This document shows positions 1-6,360 of a stretch of 13,121 nucleotides of DNA, piece after piece. Origin of the DNA: Chryseobacterium sp. GTDB taxonomy: Bacteria; Bacteroidota; Bacteroidia; Flavobacteriales; Weeksellaceae. The stretch spans positions 1-13,121 of the forward strand of contig JAGNPP010000041.1 of the NCBI GenBank assembly GCA_017989575.1, in the 5' to 3' direction. Positions within the stretch are counted from its first letter, which is position 1, and every line of letters starts with the position of its first letter. The position numbers and the translations under genes are program-made. The notes under the pieces are model-generated. The model was not told the origin of the DNA. It ran no database searches and saw nothing but the letters and a program-made list of their open reading frames with translations.

Positions 1-1108
1 CCATAAATGCGCCCAAAGGCTTTATCATAGTAGAATTTGTATCTCCCGCCTGGAAATATCCATCAGCAGTTCTTAGGACAACTAATGTTCCCGGATAAGT
101 AGATCCTTGCGTAATATTCCATTCTACATTAGAAGATGTATAATATGCCACTCCCGCAAGATTTGAAATAAAATTCCCATCACTTGCATTGGTTCCTTCA
201 TTATCTCTAGCAATAAATCTCAAATCTACGTTTGTAAGAAAAGGATTGGCCAATTGATAAAGATTCAAACCATAATTAGCATCCCAGTTAGGTGTTTTTG
301 GCAGGAAAGGATCGTGAATGTAGCTATAATATTTCTCACCAAAAATATTAGACCCATTACCATTTATTCCAAACCCTCCCGCATAAGCTCCAGATAATGT
401 TATCTGTACATTGCTCGTTAAAACATCAGATGCTGGAATTCCTTTGAAAATTTTCTTTTGTGTATCTGGAATCCAAAAATAAGTTTCGTTTGGATTTCTT
501 CTTGGTAAACTATAGTAGGTCAACGGGCTTATGAATGTACTACTGGGATTTCCAGCTGCATCATATGCTGAACCTCCATATGCAATTTGATCGAAACGTG
601 CTTTCCAATGATTCCACCAAAAAGCGGAATTCAGGCTAAAACGTCCTGTAGAATTATTAGTAAGGTTTGTTACGTTCAACTCTGGAAAAACGCCCACCAA
701 ATCTTGAATTTTATAATTAAAGAAAGGTAGCCCAATCTGTTGTCTTCCCGTGATACCATTGTTATAATCAGAACGGTATTCTTTGTTCACGATTCCAGTA
801 ATATCTCCTTGAGGAATATCTTTGACATACAACTGCCCGTAACTGTTAGTTCCGTTATAAATTAGGTTGAAATTAGAATTAGCCCCAACAGCTACTTTAC
901 TAGCAAAGGCAGCGTCTTTCACAATCATAATGTTACCAGAGTTATTGATAAGTCCGGTACCTGCAAGCTCCAGCCCGCCTCCGTTGTAAACTAGAGTCTG
1001 CGGTTGTACTGTTACAGTCGCTGAAGCTCCCACATAGGTAAGTATGGTCTGGGAATTTGCAATGATATTGAACAGTATTAATTTAAGAGTAAATATTTTC
1101 TTAATCAT
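1..1108 (-). CDS. Secreted surface protein, N-terminal part (cut by window edge)
   Basis: An open minus-strand frame runs from the ATG at 1106-1108 to the left edge, 369 codons without a stop, so the C-terminus lies outside the window. The product starts MIKKIFTLKLILFNIIANSQ: two lysines, a hydrophobic core and a likely signal peptidase I cut after about residue 19, before Gln20, a common first mature residue in Bacteroidota. The mature part is rich in Gly, Asn, Ser, Thr and aromatic residues, with short beta-like stretches (LVYNGGGLELAGTGLINNSG) and no enzyme motif that I recognise. It resembles large Chryseobacterium surface proteins of unknown function that often end in a type IX secretion sorting domain; that end cannot be seen here, so T9SS export is an inference. 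An exact TAnnTTTG promoter box lies just upstream (1135-1142), so it is probably transcribed separately from clpX, which lies upstream on the same strand. Confidence 0.85.
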   Translation of the reverse strand, partial: MIKKIFTLKLILFNIIANSQTILTYVGASATVTVQPQTLVYNGGGLELAGTGLINNSGNIMIVKDAAFASKVAVGANSNFNLIYNGTNSYGQLYVKDIPQGDITGIVNKEYRSDYNNGITGRQQIGLPFFNYKIQDLVGVFPELNVTNLTNNSTGRFSLNSAFWWNHWKARFDQIAYGGSAYDAAGNPSSTFISPLTYYSLPRRNPNETYFWIPDTQKKIFKGIPASDVLTSNVQITLSGAYAGGFGINGNGSNIFGEKYYSYIHDPFLPKTPNWDANYGLNLYQLANPFLTNVDLRFIARDNEGTNASDGNFISNLAGVAYYTSSNVEWNITQGSTYPGTLVVLRTADGYFQAGDTNSTMIKPLGAFM

Positions 1109-1134
1109 CCTTTTGGTTTTGTGTGTTTATCCGG

Positions 1135-1142
1135 CAAAGATA
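1135..1142 (-). promoter_or_regulatory. Bacteroidota -7 promoter box for the surface protein gene
   Basis: The minus strand reads TATCTTTG, an exact match to the Bacteroidota TAnnTTTG -7 element. It sits 26 bases before the ATG at 1108, which would give a 5' leader of about 20 nt. No clear -33 TTTG was found, so the call rests on the -7 box and its position in the 72-bp gap after clpX. Confidence 0.55.
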
Positions 1143-1180
1143 TTATTTTTTTTAAATAACGGAAAATAATATATCAATAA

Positions 1181-2365
1181 TTAAGAATTTAATAATATTG
1201 AGTCAATCTTCACTTCTTGATTATTTTCAATATTGAACATATAATCTTCTAAAACTTTTTCAGTCGTACCTCTTAGTCCTCTGGCACCAAGTCCTTTGTT
1301 CATCGTATCTTCCACGATTTCATCTATTGCCTTATCAGAAAATTCCAAGCTCACATTATCCATTTTGAACAACTCTACAAATTGATTGACGATGGAATTT
1401 TTCGGTTCCTTCATAATTCTCACAAGTGTTTCTTTCGTCAATTTTTCCAAATATGTAATAATCGGAAATCTCCCCAAAAGTTCTGGTATGAGTCCAAAAC
1501 TCTTCAAATCAATTGCATTAATTTGACTAAGGATGTAATCTTCATCATCTGTTTTTTCTAATTTATCTTTAGAAAATCCGATAGCTTGTTTATTAAGTCT
1601 TCTTTCAATAATCTCCGTCATGCCATCAAAAGCACCTCCTGCTATGAAAAGGATATTTTGTGTATTGACTTGAATATATTTTTGATCCGGATGCTTACGA
1701 CCTCCTTGTGGCGGTACATTCACAATACTACCTTCCAAAAGTTTCAACAATCCTTGCTGTACACCTTCTCCCGAAACATCACGGGTAATACTTGGATTGT
1801 CCGATTTTCTGGCGATTTTATCAATCTCATCTATGAAAACAATACCTCTTTCTGCCTTTTCCACATCATAATCTGCAACCATTAAAAGTCTGGACAAAAT
1901 ACTTTCCACATCTTCCCCAACATAGCCAGCTTCCGTAAGAATCGTTGCATCTACAATACAGAAAGGAACATTCAATTGTTTTGCGATGGTTTTTGCCAGC
2001 AAGGTTTTCCCTGTACCGGTTTCACCAATCATGATAATATTGGATTTCTCAATCTCTACTTCTCTGTTTTCGGTTTTAGCGTGTAGCAATCTTTTATAAT
2101 GATTGTAAACTGCGATTGACAATTGTTTCTTCGCCTGATCCTGCCCAATGACATACTCATCCAAAAAAGCTTTGATTTGTCTTGGTTTTTTCAGCTCATC
2201 CAGAGATTCTGCCATTGCAGATTCTGGTGTATTGCTCACGCTGTCTTTTACGATAGAATGAGCTTGTTCTATACAATTTTCGCATATAAAGCCGTTTTGC
2301 CCAGAAATCAGGATTTGAACTTCATCCTTTTTTCTTCCACAAAACGAACATTGATTTGGATTCAT
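1181..2365 (-). CDS. clpX: ATP-dependent Clp protease ATP-binding subunit ClpX
   Basis: AAA+ unfoldase that feeds substrates into the cytoplasmic ClpP peptidase. The 394 residues hold, in order, the N-terminal C4 zinc-binding domain (C6, C9, C28, C31), Walker A GETGTGKT (114-121), the pore-1 loop GYVG (147-150), Walker B ending in FIDE (177-180), the RKH pore loop (223-225), the ClpP-docking loop IGF (262-264), the arginine-finger region GLIPELLGR (291-299) and sensor-2 GARGLR (360-365). With the IGF loop present it should still pair with ClpP, which is not in this window. The second Walker A residue is Glu instead of the Pro of E. coli ClpX; I believe this is usual in Bacteroidota. Length is a little short for the family (about 400-425), mainly through shorter linkers. 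It starts 48 bp after the HIT gene and its terminator. No promoter box was recognised directly upstream. Confidence 0.97.
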   Translation of the reverse strand: MNPNQCSFCGRKKDEVQILISGQNGFICENCIEQAHSIVKDSVSNTPESAMAESLDELKKPRQIKAFLDEYVIGQDQAKKQLSIAVYNHYKRLLHAKTENREVEIEKSNIIMIGETGTGKTLLAKTIAKQLNVPFCIVDATILTEAGYVGEDVESILSRLLMVADYDVEKAERGIVFIDEIDKIARKSDNPSITRDVSGEGVQQGLLKLLEGSIVNVPPQGGRKHPDQKYIQVNTQNILFIAGGAFDGMTEIIERRLNKQAIGFSKDKLEKTDDEDYILSQINAIDLKSFGLIPELLGRFPIITYLEKLTKETLVRIMKEPKNSIVNQFVELFKMDNVSLEFSDKAIDEIVEDTMNKGLGARGLRGTTEKVLEDYMFNIENNQEVKIDSILLNS

Positions 2366-2382
2366 AACTATTTAGAATTCTA

Positions 2383-2415
2383 TTAATTAAAAAAAAGAAG
2401 TCAGAAACTTCTTTT
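2383..2415 (-). terminator. Rho-independent terminator after the HIT gene
   Basis: A perfect 9-bp stem (plus-strand arms 2393-2401 and 2407-2415, loop CAGAA at 2402-2406) is followed on the minus strand by a run of eight T. The 5' arm overlaps the last two bases of the HIT stop codon. It lies between the HIT gene and clpX, so clpX needs read-through or its own start. Confidence 0.8.
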
Positions 2416-2803
2416 ATACATTGATGATGGATTCCTGAATTTCTTTATATTCTTCCGGCGAGAAAATCAGCCTGACATTTTTAAAATTCATTTCATCCAC
2501 ATTGTTTAAAGGTATCAAGTGGATATGAGCATGAGGCACTTCCAAACCAACTACAGCCACACCTACTCTTTTGCATTGGATTGCTTTTTTGATCTGTTTA
2601 GCAATGTCTTGTGTGAAAGCCCAAAGTTCTTTGTAATCTTCTGATTCCAAGTCAAAAATCAAATCGGTTTCTTTTTTTGGAACAACCAATGTATGTCCTT
2701 TTACCAAAGGCATGGCATCCAAAAAAGCGATGTGTCTATCGTCTTCTGCAATTTTGTAGCTTGGGATCTCTCCGCTGATGATTTTAGAAAAAATACTGCT
2801 CAT
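2414..2803 (-). CDS. HIT family nucleotide hydrolase
   Basis: Histidine-triad protein of 129 residues, the usual size for Hint-type nucleoside phosphoramidases and AMP-lysine hydrolases. The start MSSIFSKIISGEIPSYKI matches the family's 'iF.kIi.geiP..ki' opening. DRHIAFLDAMPLVKGHTLVV (22-41) is the nucleotide-binding first half. The signature HAHIHL is at 91-96, with the catalytic triad histidines H91, H93 and H95. The cellular substrate cannot be read from sequence. It follows greA on the same strand after 57 bp and is probably co-transcribed with it, an arrangement I recall from other Flavobacteriia. A strong terminator directly follows its stop. Confidence 0.93.
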   Translation of the reverse strand: MSSIFSKIISGEIPSYKIAEDDRHIAFLDAMPLVKGHTLVVPKKETDLIFDLESEDYKELWAFTQDIAKQIKKAIQCKRVGVAVVGLEVPHAHIHLIPLNNVDEMNFKNVRLIFSPEEYKEIQESIINV

Positions 2804-2860
2804 AATTTTTAATATTGATCATAATTTTCAGCAACTATTAAACCAACATTTATTTGATTT

Positions 2861-3328
2861 TTATAATGAAATCTCCAAAACTTCAAAAGAAAGTTTGTTG
2901 CCATTTGGCAAGATGATATCAGCCGTTTCGCCCACTACTTTACCAAGAAGTCCTTTTGCGATAGGTGTATTGACAGAGATTTTTCCTGATTTGATATCAC
3001 TCTCGTTATCAGGAACCAAAGTGAATTTTTGTTCCCCTTTTGTTGCATTGTTTTTTAATCTAACTGTTGTAAGAATTGAAACTTTGCTAAGATCTAGCTG
3101 AGTTACATCTATGATTTTTGAAGTCGCTACAATGTCTTTCAGTTTAGAAATTCTCATTTCCAGCATGCCTTGCGCCTCTTTCGCCGCATCATACTCTGCG
3201 TTTTCTGACAAATCACCTTTATCTCTAGCTTCAGCAATCTGCTGAGTTACTTTTGGTCTTTCGATGGTTTCAAGTTGTTCCAGTTCAGACTTCATTTTGT
3301 CCAAACCTTCTTTGGTTACGTAGTTCAT
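2861..3328 (-). CDS. greA: Transcription elongation factor GreA
   Basis: GreA rescues backtracked RNA polymerase by inserting its coiled coil into the secondary channel and stimulating transcript cleavage. The 155-residue length is typical. Residues 1-75 form the antiparallel coiled coil; its tip carries GDLSENAEYDAAKEAQG (38-54) with the acidic residues D39 and E42, matching E. coli D41 and E44 that coordinate the catalytic Mg. The C-terminal FKBP-like domain contains VNTPIAKGLLGKVVGE (119-134) and LPNGNKLSFEVLEI. It is the first gene of a minus-strand group with the HIT gene, diverging from the Rieske-like gene across a 98-bp gap that holds a likely promoter box. Confidence 0.97.
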   Translation of the reverse strand: MNYVTKEGLDKMKSELEQLETIERPKVTQQIAEARDKGDLSENAEYDAAKEAQGMLEMRISKLKDIVATSKIIDVTQLDLSKVSILTTVRLKNNATKGEQKFTLVPDNESDIKSGKISVNTPIAKGLLGKVVGETADIILPNGNKLSFEVLEISL

Positions 3329-3361
3329 AACAATAAAATTTGTCGTTGGTATAAAAAAATA

Positions 3362-3379
3362 ATCCGACCTTTGCCGGAT
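3362..3379. other. Short dyad in the greA leader
   Basis: ATCCG (3362-3366) and CGGAT (3375-3379) form a 5-bp dyad with an 8-nt loop inside the predicted greA leader, followed on the minus strand by TATTTTTTAT. It could be a weak hairpin, an attenuator or chance. Confidence 0.25.
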
Positions 3380-3404
3380 ACTATTTTGCCTCGAATTGAG
3401 TTTA

Positions 3405-3412
3405 CAAATATA
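3405..3412 (-). promoter_or_regulatory. Bacteroidota -7 promoter box for greA
   Basis: The minus strand reads TATATTTG, an exact TAnnTTTG match, 76 bases before the greA ATG, giving a leader of about 70 nt. No convincing -33 TTTG is seen upstream, and the AT-rich setting raises the chance of a random match. Confidence 0.4.
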
Positions 3413-3426
3413 TAATTTATTTTGAA

Positions 3427-3888
3427 ATGAAAATTAAAAAAAACATATCCCTTTTTACATTAATCCTGACTTTCAGTTTCTTAACATTTAACAATTCTTG
3501 TAGCGAAAGAAATGAAACAGTCAACTGTTTTCCAAACACGCTTGTCTCTGTAAACACAAATCTAAATTTACAGCCGTACATAAATGATCTTCAACAAAAA
3601 GGTTGGACTTATATTGATGAACAACAAGCTGGTACAAGAGGATTGATTTTAGTTAAAAACCTGAATGGTCAAATCTATGTTTTTGACAGGAATGCACCTC
3701 ATATTTGCCCTGGTTCTGACACAACTTTAGAAGTTGTTAACAATCAAAAAATAGTATGTCCAAAAGATGGAGCAGAATGGATAATGTCCTCCGGCCAACC
3801 AATTAATGACCAAACCAAAGGTGTTTCACCAAAACGATATATGTTTGATTACAACCCATCAACAGGCCAAATATCAATCTATAATTAA
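3427..3888 (+). CDS. Rieske-fold lipoprotein with degenerate cluster site
   Basis: Predicted 153-residue lipoprotein. Residues 1-24 are a signal sequence ending NNS before Cys25, a relaxed Bacteroidota lipobox. The following residues SERNE are acidic and could act as a flavobacterial surface-export signal, though this is weak. The rest looks like a small Rieske-type beta domain: GLILVKNLNGQIYVFDRNAPHICP (72-95) and IVCPKDGAEWIMSSGQP (109-125) align with the two ligand loops C-x-H and C-P-x-H. Cys94 and Cys111 remain, but the two His positions are Gly96 and Asp114, so a normal [2Fe-2S] cluster is unlikely. His92 lies before Cys94 (H-x-C). Function is unknown; similar Rieske-like lipoproteins occur in other Flavobacteriia. 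dtd starts 2 bp after its stop, so the two form an operon. Confidence 0.75.
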   Translation: MKIKKNISLFTLILTFSFLTFNNSCSERNETVNCFPNTLVSVNTNLNLQPYINDLQQKGWTYIDEQQAGTRGLILVKNLNGQIYVFDRNAPHICPGSDTTLEVVNNQKIVCPKDGAEWIMSSGQPINDQTKGVSPKRYMFDYNPSTGQISIYN

Positions 3889-3890
3889 TT

Positions 3891-4340
3891 ATGAAAATAG
3901 TTCTCCAACGCGTTTCCGAAGCCAATGTAAAAGTTGACAACCAAATTGTAGGAGCAATCGAAAAAGGATTGATGTTGCTAATCGGTGTAGATGAAACCGA
4001 CGAAAGTTCCGACGCAGATTGGCTCGTGAAAAAAATAATTGATGTGCGGGTTTTCTCTGACGATGATGGGAAAATGAATCATTCTGTAAAAGATATCGAC
4101 GGCGAAATCCTTTGTATCAGCCAGTTCACCTTGATTTCGGATTACAAAAAAGGGAACCGACCATCTTACATCAAAGCGGCAAAACCAGACAAAGCCATTC
4201 CGCTTTTCGAATATTTCAAAGATGAATTGAAAAAATCCGGACTCAAAATAGAAAGTGGAATTTTCGGTGCGGACATGAAAGTTTCTTTAATTAATGATGG
4301 ACCAGTTACTTTGGTTTTCGACAGCAAAACAAAATTATAA
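3891..4340 (+). CDS. dtd: D-aminoacyl-tRNA deacylase
   Basis: DTD removes D-amino acids (and glycine mischarged on tRNA-Ala) from tRNAs in the cytoplasm, using RNA-based catalysis with little side-chain participation. At 149 residues the length is typical. The start MKIVLQRVSEANVKVD is the family opening. The two signature motifs are present: SQFTL (77-81) and the cross-subunit Gly-Pro motif in NDGPVT (135-140), which enforces rejection of L-amino acids. GNRPSY (88-93) is the conserved loop between them. It is translated 2 bp after the Rieske-like lipoprotein, and its stop codon overlaps the first bases of a strong terminator. Confidence 0.97.
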   Translation: MKIVLQRVSEANVKVDNQIVGAIEKGLMLLIGVDETDESSDADWLVKKIIDVRVFSDDDGKMNHSVKDIDGEILCISQFTLISDYKKGNRPSYIKAAKPDKAIPLFEYFKDELKKSGLKIESGIFGADMKVSLINDGPVTLVFDSKTKL

Positions 4341-4363
4341 AGGAGCAAATATTTTGCTCCTTT
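4339..4363. terminator. Bidirectional terminator between dtd and the SIMPL gene
   Basis: A perfect 11-bp stem (4339-4349 with 4353-4363) closes a TAT loop. The arms start with AAA and end with TTT, so both strands show a hairpin followed by T-rich sequence. It lies between the convergent dtd (plus) and SIMPL (minus) genes and overlaps the last two bases of the dtd stop. Confidence 0.88.
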
Positions 4364-4365
4364 AA

Positions 4366-5097
4366 TTAATCTACCTCATATTCTAATTTTATCGTAATGC
4401 TCGCTTCTTTTTCTTTCGAAGTTGTGTTGTAAGTTCCGCCGTAAGAATAATCTTCGTTGGAGTTCGGCGCGGTAATTTGGATTACGCCCATTGTTGCCTT
4501 TTTCAAATTTCCGAGGTCGCTCCCTGCATTTTCGGCGATTTTTTCTGCGCGCTCTTTCGCATCTTTGGTCGCGTCTGCAATCATTTGTTGTTTGACCTCA
4601 GCTAATTTTGTGTAAAAATATTGTGGTGAAGAAGATGTGAATTCAATCCCACGGTTGATGATTTCTGTGATGTTTCTGGAAATGTTTTCAATTTTTGAAA
4701 CTTCTTTGGATTTGATGGAAACACTTTGAGTCAGATTGTAACCTGCAAATTCACCTTGCTGATAATTGCCACTCGCATCTGTAAAACTTCTGAATTGCTT
4801 TTGGATATCAACAGCGGAAAAAATCATTTCGTTTTCTTTCACACCTTTGGATTTAAGGTAATCTGAAATTACTTTTCTGTCATTAGCCAAATCGTCATAG
4901 GCAGTTTTCAATTCAAAATTATTCTTGGAAAAACTCCCAGACCAAGCGATAAAATCCGATGTGAAAGTTTTGGAACCAAGTCCCGTCACGGAAACTGTAT
5001 TCTCAGATTTGTTTCTATTTTTCACAGCATTACCGAGCAAAGCAAAGGCAATAATAAAACCTAAAGCAGCAATTCCCACTGCAATATAATTCTTCAT
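4366..5097 (-). CDS. SIMPL domain (DUF541) protein, membrane-anchored
   Basis: SIMPL-domain protein of the YggE/BP26 type. From the ATG at 5095-5097 it has 243 residues; a TTG 42 bases upstream is in frame but adds only a non-conserved tail, so the ATG, directly before a typical signal anchor (MKNYIAVGIAALGFIIAFALL), is preferred. One N-terminal membrane helix is followed by VSVTGLGSKTFTSDFIAWSG, the usual opening of the domain ('a'-strand with conserved G), and ends with ASITIKLEYEV, the closing strand. The domain should lie in the periplasm. E. coli YggE is linked to oxidative stress and Brucella BP26 forms ring oligomers, but no enzymatic role is established. It lies 67 bp after the RDD gene, with a perfect 16-bp palindrome in that gap. 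Confidence 0.88.
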   Translation of the reverse strand: MKNYIAVGIAALGFIIAFALLGNAVKNRNKSENTVSVTGLGSKTFTSDFIAWSGSFSKNNFELKTAYDDLANDRKVISDYLKSKGVKENEMIFSAVDIQKQFRSFTDASGNYQQGEFAGYNLTQSVSIKSKEVSKIENISRNITEIINRGIEFTSSSPQYFYTKLAEVKQQMIADATKDAKERAEKIAENAGSDLGNLKKATMGVIQITAPNSNEDYSYGGTYNTTSKEKEASITIKLEYEVD

Positions 5098-5120
5098 AAA
5101 ATTTTGTATATGAATCCTTT

Positions 5121-5136
5121 GTATCAAACTTGATAC
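5121..5136. promoter_or_regulatory. Perfect 16-bp palindrome upstream of the SIMPL gene
   Basis: GTATCAAACTTGATAC has two 7-bp inverted arms around AC. It is centred about 31 bases before the SIMPL ATG, where an operator for a dimeric regulator could sit. No regulator is encoded nearby and no exact promoter box was found next to it, so the role is a guess. Confidence 0.35.
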
Positions 5137-5164
5137 CAAATTTTAAGATTTTATTAACATATCT

Positions 5165-5671
5165 CTAAGAAGCAATCTGTCCAATGTCTTCGATTGAATT
5201 TTCTCTTTCTATTGCTTCCAAATATGATTTTCTTTTCACAACTGCAGTATCGCTCCAGCTGTCGTGCCAGCCTCTGTTACCAAGAAAAGACAATCCATCG
5301 AATGGAACAATTCTGCTGAAATTTCTTTTCAAAAAATCAGTAGATGTAGGCAAACTTCCATCTTCTTTTACCACCATTGTTCCGGTAATCAATTTGCCAA
5401 GACTTCTGCCTTTAGAAATCATTTCTGTGAGAAACATAAAGAGTGCATAGAAAAAAGCAGTGATCAATCTATCTAAATAAGGATTAATACCACCAACAAT
5501 TTCGGCAACCATTAAATAATCTATTCCTGAAATAAAGGAATAAACAAACATTAGTACGGCGTAAAAGAAAACAACTAACAAATAGTTGAAAAGATAATCG
5601 ATGATAAAATTAATAAATCGTAATAATTTTTCTGCTTTGTAGCGATCAACAATTTTGTAATGATTTTTCAT
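5165..5671 (-). CDS. RDD family membrane protein
   Basis: Inner membrane protein of about 168 residues from the ATG at 5669-5671. An in-frame TTG start at 5710 would overlap folB by 20 bp and adds a lysine-rich stretch; the ATG, 19 bp after folB, is preferred. The RDD features are visible: an Arg/Asp-containing first helix (LLRFINFIIDYLFNYLLVVF), a second hydrophobic segment and a third (RLITAFFYALFMFLTEMI), then the conserved cytoplasmic motif SKGRSLGKLITGTMVV. Substrate and function are unknown; RDD proteins have been linked to ion exchange or export in a few bacteria, which cannot be transferred here. It lies in the minus-strand run folB - RDD - SIMPL. Confidence 0.85.
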   Translation of the reverse strand: MKNHYKIVDRYKAEKLLRFINFIIDYLFNYLLVVFFYAVLMFVYSFISGIDYLMVAEIVGGINPYLDRLITAFFYALFMFLTEMISKGRSLGKLITGTMVVKEDGSLPTSTDFLKRNFSRIVPFDGLSFLGNRGWHDSWSDTAVVKRKSYLEAIERENSIEDIGQIAS

Positions 5672-5690
5672 GGATTTTATATTTTTTGTT

Positions 5691-6053
5691 TTAATTAATT
5701 TCTTTCTCAAACTCCAAACTCACGCCTTTCATTTCTCCTGGCATTGGTGGAATTGTTTTGGTTAATTTTATTTTGATGAATGTAATCTGTGGAAACTGAT
5801 TTTCGATTTTCGCAATAATTCTTCCAATCACGTGTTCCAAAAGCTGGGAACGAACTCCCATTTCTTGATGGACGATGTCGTTGATTTCTGCATAATTGAT
5901 GGTATCCTTAAGGTCATCAGATTGCGACGCTTTCTCCAAATCTGAGTGCACTTCCAGACTGACAACGTAATGATTTCCAATAATGGCTTCTTCTGGCAAA
6001 ACGCCGTGATAAGCGTATATTTTTATGTCTTCGAGGATTATTTTTGATTTCAT
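5691..6053 (-). CDS. folB: Dihydroneopterin aldolase
   Basis: FolB cleaves 7,8-dihydroneopterin to 6-hydroxymethyl-7,8-dihydropterin and glycolaldehyde in folate synthesis. The 120-residue length is typical of this octameric tunnelling-fold enzyme. Conserved pieces are AYHGVLPEE (14-22) with the pterin-site Glu22, the substrate loop TINYAEI (51-57), LLEHV (71-75) with Glu73 anchoring the pterin, and the catalytic Lys99 in LTKTIPPMPG (97-106). Other folate genes are not in the window. It heads the run folB - RDD - SIMPL. No exact TAnnTTTG box was seen in the repeat-rich 300 bp upstream, so its promoter is unidentified. Confidence 0.95.
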   Translation of the reverse strand: MKSKIILEDIKIYAYHGVLPEEAIIGNHYVVSLEVHSDLEKASQSDDLKDTINYAEINDIVHQEMGVRSQLLEHVIGRIIAKIENQFPQITFIKIKLTKTIPPMPGEMKGVSLEFEKEIN

Positions 6054-6081
6054 TTTTTAAAAATAGAAAAAAAATTTGAAC

Positions 6082-6096
6082 GCAAAGTTCGCAAAG
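6082..6096. repeat. Short dispersed repeat GCAAAGTTCGCAAAG
   Basis: GCAAAGTTCGCAAAG is tandem-like (GCAAAG twice) and has a near copy, GCAAAGTCCGCGAAG, at 12788-12802 in another intergenic stretch. I recall such 'cgcaaagttcgcaaag' sequences as frequent between genes in Chryseobacterium, but copy number cannot be checked here. Confidence 0.45.
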
Positions 6097-6173
6097 ACGT
6101 AAAACTTAACAAAGGAATAAACTATGGGAAATCTTCTATTCATTTTGAAAACTTTCTTCCTTGCGAAGCTGCA

Positions 6174-6280
6174 ATAGGGATAGTAGTGGAAATCCTTTTT
6201 TGTGGCTGGAAGTCCCTCTCCTTTGGAGAGGGATTTAGGGTGAGGCAAAAAGATTGCAACGGATAGCCCGACCCGAGCGG
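6174..6280 (-). repeat. Structured intergenic dispersed repeat, copy A
   Basis: On the minus strand the element opens with GGGCTATCCGTTGCAATCTT and closes with AAAGGATTTCCACTACTATC followed by CC; the two ends are imperfect inverted repeats of each other. The centre holds a perfect 9-bp hairpin (6213-6221 with 6225-6233, loop TTT) reading CCTCTCC-type sequence. A shorter relative lies at 11576-11651. It looks like a palindromic extragenic element family that I recall from Flavobacteriia, with conserved ends and a variable central hairpin. Confidence 0.55.
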
Positions 6281-6320
6281 TGGGAAAAGCTTTGGTGAGG
6301 GGGATTGCCCAAATCACTTC

Positions 6321-6354
6321 ATAAAAAAACCTCATCAGTTAAGACAAGGTTTTT
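6321..6354 (-). terminator. Rho-independent terminator after nadA
   Basis: On the minus strand AAAAACCT and AGGTTTTT (plus arms 6347-6354 and 6325-6332) form an 8-bp stem with a 14-nt loop, ending in a run of seven T. It starts 6 bp after the nadA stop and separates nadA from folB. Confidence 0.75.
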
Positions 6355-6360
6355 GATTTT

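Larger units (their letters stand above)
6054..6360. other. Gene-free 307-bp stretch between nadA and folB
   Basis: No credible gene was found; the longest open frame here (minus 6335-6057) begins in the terminator and translates a repeat. The stretch holds a short GCAAAGTTCGCAAAG repeat (6082-6096), the structured repeat at 6174-6280 and the nadA terminator (6321-6354). The folB promoter must lie somewhere here but has no exact TAnnTTTG match. Confidence 0.7.

Noticed and set aside
1181..2365. Glu in the ClpX Walker A (GETGTGKT) as a defect
   Set aside because: The Lys and Thr that bind ATP are intact and I believe this variant is usual in the phylum.
6057..6335. Minus-strand 92-codon open frame between nadA and folB
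   Set aside because: It begins within the nadA terminator region and translates the structured repeat; no family-like features and a composition unlike the neighbours.
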